Source of the DNA: Floccularia luteovirens
Lineage: Eukaryota > Basidiomycota > Agaricomycetes > Agaricales > Squamanitaceae
Length of the DNA: 64,000 nucleotides
NCBI GenBank assembly: GCA_009739215.1
Contig: VSJF01000006.1
Coordinates: 496,001 to 560,000, forward strand
Direction: 5' to 3'
The position numbers were made by a program, and so were the translations under genes. Every line of letters begins with the position of its first letter. The stretch's first letter is position 1. This document shows, in pieces, positions 25,451-36,202 of the stretch. The notes under the pieces were generated by a model. It was given only the letters and a program-made list of their open reading frames with translations, ran no database searches and was not told the origin of the DNA.

Positions 25451-25529
25451 GGCCTGATGGTCTAGTAGCATGATTCCTCGTTTGGGGTGAAATTCGAGGA
25501 GGTCCCGGGTTCAACTCCCGGTCAGGCCC
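25451..25529 (+). tRNA. tRNA-Pro (anticodon TGG) with 7-nt intron
   Basis: Seven perfect acceptor pairs (GGCCTGA/TCAGGCC) are followed by discriminator C. The A box is TGGTCTAGTAG. The anticodon stem is CCTCG/CGAGG and the T arm CCGGG-TTCAACT-CCCGG. The loop reads TTTGGG then GTGAAAT then T, which is best explained by anticodon TGG and a 7-nt intron at the normal 37/38 site, leaving 72 nt as expected for tRNA-Pro. A T run at 25530-25535 serves as Pol III terminator. Confidence 0.92.
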
Positions 25530-25655
25530 TTTTTTGGTGCTTCGAAATTCAAAATCAGGAAATTTTTCTCTCGTGTGTTTGTCCAATCATGGAAGATATT
25601 GCTAAGCTTTCGTAGACCAACGTATCATAACGACAAGCTGTGAAACCCATTATAT

Positions 25656-25734
25656 GGCCTGATGGTCTAGTAGCATGATTCCTCGTTTGGGTTTAAATTC
25701 GAGGAGGTCCCGGGTTCAACTCCCGGTCAGGCCC
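25656..25734 (+). tRNA. tRNA-Pro (anticodon TGG) with 7-nt intron, second copy
   Basis: It is identical to the copy at 25451 in all stems, the A box, the B box and the anticodon. The intron differs (TTTAAAT instead of GTGAAAT), showing the intron drifts while the mature sequence is held. TTTT at 25735-25738 is the likely terminator. The spacing of 205 bp from the first intact copy, and similar flanks, mark a tandem duplication. Confidence 0.92.
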
Positions 25735-26132
25735 TTTTGGTGCTTCCCGTCGATTTTGTTATGTGTGTAGCGACGAGCGACAAGAATTTATCTTTAAAGC
25801 ATGGGAAGTATGTATGTACATCTGTACTTCATATTCGGTTGGAATTGTTCCTTCAGAAAACAGATATTTTCATGGACGAAAAAACCTGTACCTAGCGGAA
25901 GTTTGATAGTAGATCAGTCAAGAACCCCCATCGGCTTTTGATTTATTGTACAGCAAGCCGCAGTAAAATCTCTTTCGAGTTCACAATGTGTAGGACATTG
26001 TTGTCAAGCACACTGACTTATAAAACGGTCAACTCTGCCCTATGGCTGTACCTCCGCAGCACATCAACCTGTCACAATACATATAAATCCATCTAATATC
26101 TGAGACATTTCAGTTTCTACATCTTAGCGACC
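25735..26132. promoter_or_regulatory. Upstream region of DUF7330-like gene
   Basis: This 398-bp interval follows the last tRNA terminator. It holds the presumed promoter of the plus-strand gene at 26133, with an AT-rich ATACATATAAATC segment at about 26078-26090. No coding frame is supported. Confidence 0.4.
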
Positions 26133-27153
26133 ATGATCCTCGACCCAGCAAGAGTCCCAAAGGATAACTACAGCGCCTCTGAAGTAGCTGTGAATTCACC
26201 TCTGTATGTTGTGCTTTGAAAAACTAAGATATGGTATCATTTGTAGGCGTCAGAAAAGCCACCGCCATACAGGGCCATTCAGCATCATACCAATGTGCCT
26301 ACGTTACCTGCGTTACCTCCAAGACGCCCCCTCCAACATGTACAGCCTGTATCACCTCCAGCTACACCTAATCAAATTCATCTCCAGACCAAAGGTGAAA
26401 ATATTAAAGGTAGGAGCAGAACCTGCAGTAGTCATGGCAAGATCACTCAAAAGAATTCAGGCCAATTTTACATCGATCCACTGACCCCATCACTCAGTAC
26501 ACAAAAATGCAAATCCAAAAAGAAAGCCGAACTCCCTCATGCATCTTTCCGCACTCGCAACGGGAATATACAACTTGAATTGGCAACAACAAGCAATGTA
26601 AAAGGTGCACCTCAGGCGAAAGTCGCGGTTGCGACACGAAGAGGTCGAATTCAGATTAATGTGGTACGGAAATTAATTAGCCTCTCTGGTAATCCGTTTG
26701 TTAAAGATGCTGATATCTCGATTCTAGTTGCCTATGCCTCCAACGAGACCGCATATCGGGCTTGATGTGAATTCTAGGCATGGTGAGTCATTCTAGGCAT
26801 GTAGCCGCGTGGAACGGAAGTTTGATACCGGATTTGTAGGAAATATTTATCTATTTGTGCACCCAACTTTCTCGGGGGTAATTCAGTTAACAACACGCAA
26901 GGGTGATATGCGTATCCTACCGGCACTTTCAGCAATCGGTAAGGTGTTGAAGACAACAGATAAAGAAGTGCTGTTATTGGTACAAGGGGAGAATTCAGCC
27001 CCTGAAGACGCCAAGATGGGTAACCTATGTCAGTTAACGTCACGCTCCGGCAATTTGGTAGTGGGTCTGAGTGGTCGGGATGAATTGTATGCAACCGGAG
27101 AAGGAGTCTGGAAAAAGCTCAGTGCACTTATTTTTGGTAGCGCCCAAAAATGA
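26133..27153 (+). CDS. DUF7330-like protein, repeat-built beta-rich fungal protein
   Basis: Uncharacterised family abundant in Agaricomycetes. Four exons are proposed: ATG at 26133, a second exon from 26247 starting ASEKPPPYRAIQ, then introns after QINV and after NSRHG, ending GVWKKLSALIFGSAQK. The N-terminal third is Pro-rich with a PPPY motif. The rest contains five spaced [ST]-R-x-G motifs, each starting a beta-strand: TRNGNIQLEL, TRRGRIQINV, SRHGNIYLFV, TRKGDMRIL and SRSGNLVVGL. That periodicity resembles the putative-adhesin DUF4097 type of beta-solenoid. No signal peptide or membrane helix is visible, so an intracellular place is likely. The donor of intron 1 is uncertain (gtagct or gtgaat both keep the frame). 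The family name is from memory of its motif pattern. Confidence 0.75.
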
Positions 27154-27529
27154 TTTCGGTTCGAGGGGAAAGGACATTGTACTTTATTTTATTTTCCAAA
27201 AACCAATAAATAATTACTGCACGTGACCGAACTATTATCCAAAACCGATCAACTCGGGTGAGCAAAAAGCAGAAAAGTAGTTGCGCGGCTGCTGGAACTC
27301 GACGGACCAACGATTGAGTACTGAGTAGCACTCGCGTCCTTTCACCTCGACTTCCATGTTTGAACATTTCCCTGGTTGTTTTGCCTGGCTAAGCCCACAT
27401 TTTCGAAGGCGACACCTGCAACATCCAAGCTGCAACGTTGCAGGTGAGGGACATCATGATACAGGCCAGTTTGATGTGCGCATGCTTTATCAAATTCGTA
27501 CTTGGCGCGCTTATTGACCCTTTTCATAG
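27154..27529. promoter_or_regulatory. Region between DUF7330-like and M20 genes with palindromic element
   Basis: It contains a CACGTG box (27220-27225, in GCACGTGAC). It also holds a nested palindrome: CTGCAACGTTGCAG at 27430-27443 inside the outer inverted repeat CACCTGCAAC/GTTGCAGGTG (27413-27422 and 27437-27446). These are candidate regulatory sites for the downstream M20 peptidase gene. Its true first exon could also lie here. Confidence 0.45.
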
Positions 27530-29653
27530 AAGTCCCTTGATGCGTATGGCGCATGCTGTGACTTTTCTGTCTTGGATTCTGATCCTCTCCCGCCGTATTA
27601 TACAAGGCAAGAGGATCCAGACATTTACATACCAGATTCTGGTGTGCGTAAAACAATTGAGGATACAGTTGACTCCATTGACCCTCATCTTCGCGGGCTG
27701 AGCTTAGCGATACATTGTGTGTACCGAACGCTCTCAGCCGAAAAGACACTAATTTTGACATCTCTGCAATTTAGCTCATCCGGAAACCAAATTTCAAGAA
27801 GTGTTTGTGCCAAAGTCCCTGACAACGGTGACTAGTGACCATCGCTGACCCCCTTACAGATATGCGCATGATGTCCTTACCAACTATATGCACAAAGAAG
27901 GGTTCAAAGTAACCTTGCACTACCTCGGTCTGAAGACTGCATGGAGAGCAGAGTTCGTCCATGGAAAAGGAGGACGAGTAATAGGCGTAAATTCCGAAAT
28001 GGACGCACTTCCGGGCATTGGTCATGCCTGCGGACATAATCTCATCGCCGTCAGCGGCGTGGGCGTTGCAGTTGCTTTGAAAGCAGCAATGGAAGCTCAC
28101 AATATTTCTGGAAAGATTGTTTTGCTTGGTACCCCAGCCGAAGAAAACGGTGGGGGTAAGGTTATCCTTCTCGAACGCGGTGGATATAAAGGCATGGACG
28201 CGTGTATGATGTGAGTTATACTTTTGCTTAATGCAATATGTTGAGCTGAAAGGACTTTTTACAGGTGTCACCCTGCACCAGGGATGCCACATTCTGCTGG
28301 ACTGGGAACGACCACCGCACTGCAGGAATTCAAAGTCGAATATTTCGGACACAGGTACCGACACAGTTCTCAATACAAATAATCCTGCTAATGGAGCATG
28401 TATTAGTGCGCACGCTGGTAGTGCTCCGTGGTATGTCTATATTCAGACTTGTTGTGCCTAAATTTCACATCTTTCGGGTTTCAGGGAAGGGACAAACGCG
28501 CTTGACGCCGCGTTTCTTGCTTACTCCAGTATATCTGTTTTGCGGACAACAGACAAAACCGGATCATCGTGTGCATGGGATCGTCAAAGGTAATCATTGG
28601 ATGCCCAATGGTACGCGTGGTAGTTGTCCAATATGTGCCGATTGAACCCACTTCATATTTCCATGTTACAGTGATCCCCGATTACGCACAGATGCGCTGG
28701 ATCATCCGTGCACCAACACCAAAAGAGCTTGGGGATTTCTCTAAACGTGTACAAAAATGTTTTGAGTATGTGATCTCCGGTCTTTCTTCTATTGAACGAT
28801 CTTCTCATAAAGCTATAGTGCTGCCGCTCTTGCAACATCATGCGAAATAAAAGTCACCGCTGAAACACCCTACTTCAATTTGAACCAAAATCTTGCCCTT
28901 GGTATGTCAACCTTACATACACAATTAAGATTACATATACTTACAGCATCGTCTTGCTCTACCCGTACAGGGCAAACATTCGCTAATATCTGGAACCAAC
29001 TCGGATTACCAATGTATACTGCGCCTTCTTCTGCATCTACCGACTTTGTAAGTTCATCTACCGTATTCAATCTAACCGAGAAACCCAATCTCATCTCTAC
29101 GCATATAGGGAAATGTATCTCACGGTATGAATGCTGTTCGGTAGAACCCCGTCATTGAGTATTGACCTTATCCCCCTGAATTTCTAGAACTACCCTCACT
29201 GCATCCTTCTTTTGGTGAGTACTTCCCAGCAATCTACTTTATCGACAATTGATACTGATCACAAATTCAAATAACCATCGCTTCCTTCTCCCGGCCTTGC
29301 TCCACATTTTGTTGCGCACATCGAATATTTGGACCAAAAAAATATGTATGTATGGCAATGCAGCAATTCCGACCGAACCGAACGGTGGAAACCATACCCC
29401 CGCATTTGCGGTCTCCGCGGCTACACCAGCTGCACATTTAGCAACGATGCAAGTCACAAAATGTCTTGCGCTCACCGCAGTTCGAATCCTTAGCGATGAG
29501 GGATTCTTTACGGAGGTATGTGTGGACTCGTGGCTTTTTCAAAAACACTCTTTATTACGTGTAAAAATGTATAAACTGAACTATTGTTTTCTTTTTTACG
29601 TATAGGTGAAACGCACGTTTGATGAATCTAAGCATGCTACTGCGGCTGCTTGA
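27530..29653 (+). CDS. Peptidase M20 family amidohydrolase, PM20D2-like
   Basis: Metal-dependent amidohydrolase of the M20/aminoacylase group, probably cleaving unusual dipeptides or N-acyl amino acids. Recognised blocks in order: YYTRQEDPDIYIPD, IHSHPETKFQEVYAHD (joined over two introns), VNSEMDALPGIGHACGHNLIA (with the HxCGH metal site), GTPAEENGGGK, HPAPGMPHSAG, AHAGSAPWEGTNALDA, YAQMRWIIRAPT, EPNGGNHTPAFA, and a final RTFDESKHATAAA. The gene has about nine short exons. The start is not resolved: the frame is open from a possible acceptor at 27529, no in-frame ATG is seen, and a small upstream exon is needed. It converges on the DnaJ gene 403 bp away. Confidence 0.85.
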
Positions 29654-30055
29654 CATAACATGGTATCAACAAACAGACGAAATCCCCCCCTTCTTTATTT
29701 ATTTCTTTTTGGGTTGTAATGGGGTTCCTACTATAAATACATCTAGATCTGCCTGACAGAACGACATTTTTTATATCTCGTATCGTTATGACATTTTGTT
29801 GTTTGGACAATGTGACAGACTTATCAAAACTCTGTTTTGGGGTGTCCAATGCCATGGCTCGGTATTGCACGATTTAAATAAGTAGAGGTATTAATTATAG
29901 TGAAAAGAAAAGAAAATTATTATCGGTAATCTAGTGTGTAATATAGGCAGCACATGATGGAGGGGTAGTCTGTAAACGGATAGATCCTACTGTAACGATA
30001 GATCGAACGATAATAGAAAAAGACATTCCGTAGTAACATATGGCGTTGAAACAAC
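29654..30055. terminator. Convergent 3' intergenic region
   Basis: This 402-bp AT-rich stretch lies between the stop codons of the M20 gene (plus) and the DnaJ gene (minus), so it should contain both polyadenylation signals. Nothing else is supported. Confidence 0.4.
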
Positions 30056-32497
30056 CTATTGTGTGGAAGGAGTACCCGTTGGAGCCATTGCAGGGGTCGT
30101 ATCACCCTTTTCTTTCCCAGTAGTAGTTGCCGTTGCCTCTTTTTGTTGCTTCAGCATTTCCTCACGTTTTGCTCTAGCAGCTCTGGTAGCCGGTTGTTTC
30201 CCTTTTGGCCGGGCAGCCTCAGCGACCATTCTACAAGGATTAGTTCAGGAGGTAGTGAGGTAATGAGATAGTTAACGCACCTTTCCAGTTCCCTGCGTTC
30301 CTCATCTGACTCGTCAGGTTTAGTTTCTTTGAATATAGCTCCCGTGATGAAAAGAGCCTGATTGTAAGACAAATAATGAGTCTAGGTACAAGAAGATAGA
30401 AATTATTCATACCTTCGCTCTGTTGTACAGCACTTTATCTGATTGCCCGGGCTCTTTAAGGACGTTATCGACGACCTGTATAAAGTCAATAACGCGGATA
30501 AGATATGTCTAAATCATGTCATTACCTCTCTTAATACCTGGATGACTTCTAATCTTGCTCCACGCCAGGACGCAAGCATAATCTTTACAATGGACCTGCA
30601 TAAGCAAGGGGTGTTCCGAATCGGTTGGAGCAGACGTACCTTTCCAGTGACATCCATCTCTAATGCTCTAAGCTCTTCTTCACCAAGCTCGCCCTTGGCT
30701 TGGGCTTTCTCCATTTCCTATATGCGTGGGTTAGTAATGCACGATGCGCAGTAGCAATGCAAGGGCCTCACCAACATCATATCGCGTACACTCAGACTAA
30801 GGTCAACATTACTTTAAAACTTTGTTGAACCTAAAATTTTGAAATTATTGACTCACGCGCTTCCAATTACACCCCAGACATCCTTCGCTAATGCACCTTT
30901 TTCTTTTAGTCGAGAGAAGAACCCAGGACTATGATGAACTTGGGAATTAAATTTATTTCATGGATAATTTGATCACCAACATACATGCCAAGGAATTTTC
31001 TTGATTTCATAAATGACGTAGCTTTCATCATATAGACATTGCCGATCGTCTGTAGAAGCTATGATTTATTGTCAATAAATTATATCAGACACGGATTTAA
31101 CTAGAGTAGATTTTTTTTTTTTGACTTACCTCAACACCAAAACTTTCTAATTTCAGGTCCTCCGCCTCGCGCTTCATCTTGTCTTGGAAGGCAGTGGATT
31201 CTGGATCATCGGGCGCACCAGGATTCTTCGCCTCAACGAAGGGACGCAAACGCTCAATCATTTTTTCTGTCAGAGTAGTGACACGCGCTTCCATTGTCTT
31301 GCGTCTTTCTCTTTCGTGTTCACGCAACTTCTCACGTTGTTCAGCACGCTTCCTTGCAGCCTCCTTTGCGCGTTCTTTTTCGCTGGAAGGAGAAGGGGAA
31401 ACAGGTTTCTCTCTCTGTTTTTCCCCTTCTTTCCCGCCATGAGAAACTAAAGATGACTCAGTAGCTGGAGTACTATGCGGTTGTTCCTGTTGGGGTCCTG
31501 TAGATGGAGTCTCTACTACAGGGGATGTTGGTGCAGGGTTTGAGGGTGGGGTCGCATCCTTGGCTTGGGCAGGTTTTGCAGATGTATTGGAAGGTGAAGT
31601 TGCGCCTGAAACAGTTTGCGTTCCAGCTACTTCCCCATTAAGCTGACGCTCAAGGTCAGCTTTCTCTTCTTCACTCATCATTGTTGACGCCATAGATGTC
31701 ATGTCTTTCATTATTGAGATTTCACCGATCTTCGGTGATAAGTTAGTAACACAATGACACAAAGGATGCGCAAAGATAGGAGGGATGCAGGGTCACATAG
31801 AGAAGTACGCACATAATCCACAAAACGCTCGCCGCCGAACACATTCGCAAAGAATCCGGCAGCATCTTCTATGTTAATCCCACCTTCTTTGTCCGCCTAC
31901 AGATCAATCAGTACCCATTTCTTCCGATAGGAAGCTTCATATATGCGAACCATTGACTTTCCATTCTTATCATAAACAGCCCGGAGATTCTAAACAGAGA
32001 CATGTGTCAGCCACTTTTGTACCTACACCATTGCTGGAACTCACAGAGTCAGAAAGTATATGATAGGCTTTACTGTTATCCGGATTAATACAGGAGCAAC
32101 GTGCGATCATCAAGGTCGCTTTCAATCATAAGGCACCCACCTAATTTCTTTAAAATTTCTCCTCAGCATCTGCAGAAGGATTCTTATCCGGATGGTACTA
32201 AACACCGAGAAAGTATACGTCAGCGGTGATAGAGAAAGTTAACTCGTAAGCCTTTAAGGGAGGTCGGTTCATTTGCCCCGAATTGATGAACCCAAAGCTC
32301 AAAGTGTAACAAAGGAGGAGTAAGACACGTACCTTCATTGCTTGCTTCCTATAGGCCTTCTTGAGCGCCGTATCGTCCGCGTCAACCGGTACATCGAGCT
32401 GACGTAGACAGCGATATCAGCACCCTCAACTGTAAAACAAATGCGCCGCTGATGGAAATCGCACCAAATCATAGTATTCTGTTTCGACAGGTGCCAT
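30056..32497 (-). CDS. DnaJ/Hsp40 cochaperone with DnaJ-X domain (Caj1/Djp1-like)
   Basis: Class of J-proteins that stimulate Hsp70. Yeast Djp1 acts in peroxisomal and mitochondrial import, while Caj1 is its cytosolic relative. The N-terminus MAPVETEYYDL is followed by LDVPVDADDTALKKAYRKQAMK and, on a new exon, the catalytic YHPDKNPSADAEEKF (HPD present). A G/N-rich segment leads to FVDYIGEISIMKDMTSMAS. Then comes a low-complexity Pro/Thr/Ser and charged stretch (about 31.6-31.3 kb), and the DnaJ-X domain from TLTEKMIERLRPFVEAKNPG to the C-terminus (QTIGNVYMMKATSF, LREVVDNVLKEPG, ITGAIFKETKPDESDEERRE). The tail is Ala/Lys/Thr-rich. Many short introns are present, including very small exons in the J domain. 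Confidence 0.92.
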
Positions 32498-33016
32498 GGG
32501 ATTGCAATAGAACTGTCAGAGTGGTTGTTTGTTTAATGACTGATATGATATTTAGAGATGTATTAGAATTGTTGTAGAGGGAACAATGGCGGTAAGAGAA
32601 CAGTTTTAGTTGCGACGCCGAGTCTTTTGAAAAGCTACAACCTGACTGCCGCGTGACGTGACATCTCAGCGGCAGAGTAACCCAACACCAGCTTTGCCGC
32701 AGTTGCATATTCAGCTCCGTTGAGTATATTAAGACACTCGTGTATAATAATATATTTAAGGGATGTGTGCAACTGAAAGTGTGCTGAATAGTGCTACAAT
32801 AATAAATTGTGAACAATAGTTGGATGAATAGAAAATAATGTTGAGTGTGATGAAGAGTGGATAGTGGATACGCAAATAGAATAACAGGTCTCGCTCGCAA
32901 ATATGCACAAGAAGCCATAGTTCCAATATAGGAAAATCCACAGCCCAATAAAAATAAATGCTAGGTAATAAAATGTGAAAAATCATCTGTAAGGGTCATT
33001 ACAACCGCAGCCGCAA
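32498..33016. promoter_or_regulatory. DnaJ upstream region
   Basis: This 519-bp interval lies between the start of the DnaJ gene and the 3' end of the next minus-strand gene. GCGTGACGTGACATC near 32652-32666 contains two overlapping TGACGT/CGTGAC cores. The rest is AT-rich. No coding frame is supported. Confidence 0.4.
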
Positions 33017-33899
33017 TCAATCCTCTTCGTCATTAGCGGAGAACCGAACAGCCTTTTTCGGTAGTGGAACGTGAACGGTGCTTTCATGCGGTGATGATAG
33101 AGAGGAAGGTGACAAGGATGGAGCTGAGGACGACCGTGATCCAGGAAGGAAACGTGACATTCTGTATTTAATCGCAGAAAATGGACGGGAAGATTCTGAC
33201 GCCACTGACGTTGCCACAGTTGTACTTGACGTGGCGGAAAAAGGAGGAGATACTGCAGGACTGGACGATGATGATGCCAATGTGCTTGGCTTTTTCATGG
33301 ACGACCGAGAGGGTGGGGGAGGAAGTACAATCGGGGAGTTTGAAATACGGTGAGGGTTTGCTATACTGTGGGGTGTTGAATAGGGGTATCGAGAGGAGTT
33401 GAGTGGACGCAGGTGTGGTGTCCGAGATAGATGAAGACCCATTGCTATCTGTTCAACGGTTGGGCGCGAGGTTGCCGGGTCAGGCTCTCTAAAGCGGGTA
33501 GGCGAATATGGACCTCTCTCTGTTGAGGTCGGGTGCATACCAGGCTAGTAAGTGGCATCAGTATAAAAGGTAGGAATAAGAGAGTTGGGGAGAACTTACT
33601 GATGAGCCATCAGAATGCTTTTTCTTTGGGGTTGACGATGGTGTAAGGGAACGTCGCACGGATATCATGATGCGAGAAGCTGTACGCGCAGGTCTAGGGC
33701 GTTGTGTACTGTCTTCAAGATCTGAAGACGAGGATGAGGCCATCGGTAGTAGTACAGAGCGTGGGTGTCTGGTAGCAAATTTTGATTGAAGCTTAATGTG
33801 GGAATGGGAATTGAATCTTTTGAGCCTGCCACTCCGTTCACGATGTTCAACAGGAGATGAAACAGTGCGTCTGTGAGCTGCGCGGGGTGAATGGAGCAT
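33017..33899 (-). CDS. Conserved disordered protein with IAMGLHLSRTPHLRP motif
   Basis: Two exons (33600-33899 and 33017-33544; 55-bp intron) encode 275 residues. The protein is Ser/Pro/Arg-rich and has no recognisable globular domain. One ordered-looking block in the middle, PTVEQIAMGLHLSRTPHLRP, resembles a short motif I associate with uncharacterised Agaricomycete proteins. Downstream is the Pro/Ser-rich segment VLPPPPSRSS, then FSAIKYRMSRFLPGSRSSS and KKAVRFSANDEED at the C-terminus. That last KxVRF element resembles a PP1-docking motif, but this is inference. It sits between DnaJ and the CCCH gene, all on minus. Confidence 0.7.
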
Positions 33900-34439
33900 G
33901 TGCCACCGTATTAATAGGTGGTGGAGTATGGAGTTAAGGCGACCAATGCAGCTGTGACCTAATATTGCTGTTCAGTATGGGTAGGGACGGAAAGATAAGA
34001 TGGATAGAAAAGGGAGAAGGAGGAGAAGGACACACAGCACCGCTTATGAAATAAGAACTGACAAACTATCCTTGGACAAAGGCACACGACACGTTTCACT
34101 TATCACGTAAGCTTCGACCCACTCCCGGAGTTACCCCGAAATGATTAATCACGTTATTTATATATATTCATCTCCACTCCTAGCATTGCTTGCATGTTCA
34201 TCTAGCCAAGATCCACTCAAATGTCCACTCCACCGAGCTTGACATCATGCACGATTGCACCTAGTATATACATCACTTCCTCACTACTCAGTTTTACTTT
34301 TATCATTCCATAACAATTATCATTCACAACTGTCAAATTACACGGCCTTGTTACCAACAATATCATCATGTCCAGATCATATCAACATATCCAAGCCAGA
34401 ATAGCACATCAACAAAAATTGATCAACAAGAATAACAAC
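33900..34439. other. Intergenic region with plus-strand leader-like sequence
   Basis: This 540-bp stretch lies between two minus-strand genes and should hold the promoter of the disordered protein gene. On the plus strand it also looks like a fungal leader: T/A-rich TTATTTATATATATTC at about 34154-34169, then pyrimidine-rich DNA, then CAACAATATCATCATGTCC at about 34355-34373. A small antisense open frame starts in it at 34368. Confidence 0.4.
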
Positions 34440-36013
34440 TTATTGCTGCATCTCCTCATCCTTGCCCTCCTCCTCGCCGTGGGTGCCTACATCCTCTACA
34501 CCATCTTCCTCATCGCCGTCCCCTTCCTCCTCTTCGTCGCTTTCATTCTCACTCTCCTCCTCACTACTCTCGCTCTCATTGAAAGTCAATGAAATATACT
34601 CATCTCCTAACTGTCCTTCCTCAGCCGTTGGCATCGGCACCTCGCTAGACGGGGGGCTACTACTGTCAGTTCCGGTAGACATACCTACCGCAGCACTTGC
34701 AGATGGTGGCACAGCTAAATCTGGGCTCTTCATCTCCGCGGCAGGTTTTCGCGTCCTATTCGCTCGAATTACATGTGGTAATTTGCATCCCTTGGTCTTG
34801 CATTCTCCTGCTTCCGCAAAATCAGGGCACTCGCGTACATGTTGCTTGTCACACTCAAGTCCCCTAGAACAGTATCCTAGCACTGCAAAATCGCGACAAA
34901 TCCCGGCGCGAGGTCCAACATTTACGTGAGGAAATGGGCAACCTTCACGGGTACACCTTCCGCCCTTGAGGAAATGCACACATAACGGCGTCCGCTCAGG
35001 CGTAGGATCATGAGATAGGGCACACTTGTCAGCTCCGCTTGCGCAGTTTCCTTGAAGGAAGTTCCAGCATATTGCGATTTTAGAGGGATCATGTTGATAC
35101 ATGCACGTCAGCCCACGTGAGCAGGCTCCTATCAAATAAAAAGAAAGCAAACAGGAGTGGTAAACACATATTTGGCCAGATAAACGATACTTGAATCCAG
35201 GAGCCTCTTCCTCCCAACGCACCTGTTGTAGTGAATCGAGGACATGGTTTGTCTGAATACTTGCGTTTTGTAGCTCTTCTTGTCGACCTAGTTCATACAA
35301 AAACAAAAAAGAAACGAAAAGAAACAAAAAAAGTCCACATGAGATTGAAAGGCACCACAAGGATCCAAACGATGAGAACACAGACCCGTAAGGTCGCCGC
35401 GTATTATTCAAGGTCATATTACGCCCACCACGGCGCGTTGTAGGCTTATAAGCTCGTCTTGTAGGAAATGGTTTCGGAGGAAAGCTTGCTGTCGGTGCTT
35501 CACGAGTCACTCGACTTGGGCGGGTAACAGCAGGTTTAGGTACTAAAAAAATAACAGCATTGCGTATCACACAGAAGAAAAAACCAGTGTGTTCGAAATG
35601 AAGAAAATTCGGATTACTCACGGTCTTTTCTAACTAAAGAACGCCCTGATGATTCGAATGCCACACCGCCTAGAACAACTTCCTTGACCTGTGTTGATGT
35701 TGATGAGGACGCCTGTGTTGCTGAAGATGGAGGTTTCGGCGGTGGACCCGGTAGCGCTGATTGTGATGCTGAAGATGATACGGGCTTGAGACCAGGTCGG
35801 ATATACTTATTTGAGGCCTTGAAATTTGGGTTGTATGATCTACTAGAGTTTATCGGAGCATTCTTTGATTTGTGTTGGTCAATTGTTGCTAGAAAATAAA
35901 AAACATCAGAGGTCGAACTTCAACTTTATGCACGGTGGCTATGGAGCCAACTCACCTGTGAGTCTTGCAATCTCGTTTCTCATTTGTTCTTCTGATAACG
36001 ATGAGGACGCCAT
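34440..36013 (-). CDS. CCCH zinc-finger protein with five fingers (ZC3H3-like)
   Basis: Putative RNA-binding nuclear protein; the human relative ZC3H3 acts in polyadenylation and mRNA export. The start MASSSLSEEQMRNEIARL is at 36013. A disordered Pro/Ser region follows, then basic YKPTTRRGGRNMTLNN and KRKYSDKPCPRFTTTG. Five CCCH fingers run in series: C-X8-C-X5-C-X3-H (split by an intron after TTTG), C-X7-C-X6-C-X3-H, C-X8-C-X4-C-X3-H, C-X8-C-X5-C-X3-H and C-X8-C-X4-C-X3-H. The intron at about 35132-35222 happens to be partly open in frame, so a simple translation hides the first finger. The C-terminus is extremely acidic (ESSEEESENESDEEEEGDGDEED). CCZ1 ends 189 bp upstream on the same strand. 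Confidence 0.88.
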
Positions 36014-36202
36014 GGTTGTATCTCAAGCTCAAGTCTTGGAGTCATGGAAATTGGTAATCAATAAGCCTGTGTTGACACTTATTGTTTTGCACCTTCTGAT
36101 TCGGGGCGGCACAGCACGTGCACTTGTATCTCAGATTTCAATCATGAATTCAAAGCGGTGTCCGCATCTTTGCCCAGATATACGTAGATACAAGTAAGTC
36201 AT

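Larger units (their letters stand above)
25237..25734 (+). repeat. Tandem array of three ~205-214-bp tRNA-Pro repeat units
   Basis: The units begin at 25237, 25451 and 25656. After each of the first two tRNA parts comes a diverged spacer with shared blocks: TTCGAAAT, CAAAATCAGGAA, TTTTTCTC, GTAGACCAAC and ACAAGCTGTGA. The spacers are clearly related but have changed more than the tRNA parts. This supports two rounds of local duplication with selection on the tRNA sequence. Confidence 0.85.

Noticed and set aside
25093..25586. Two minus-strand open frames containing RELNPGPP-like peptides
   Set aside because: They are translations of the antisense strand of the tRNA-Pro B boxes and flanks; the tRNA structure explains the sequence fully.
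33078..33402. Plus-strand acidic open frames
   Set aside because: They are shadows of the Ser/Pro-rich minus-strand protein; the composition follows from its codons.
35684..36197. Plus-strand open frames of 71 and 110 codons
   Set aside because: They are antisense to the N-terminal exons of the CCCH gene and its promoter, with no family similarity.
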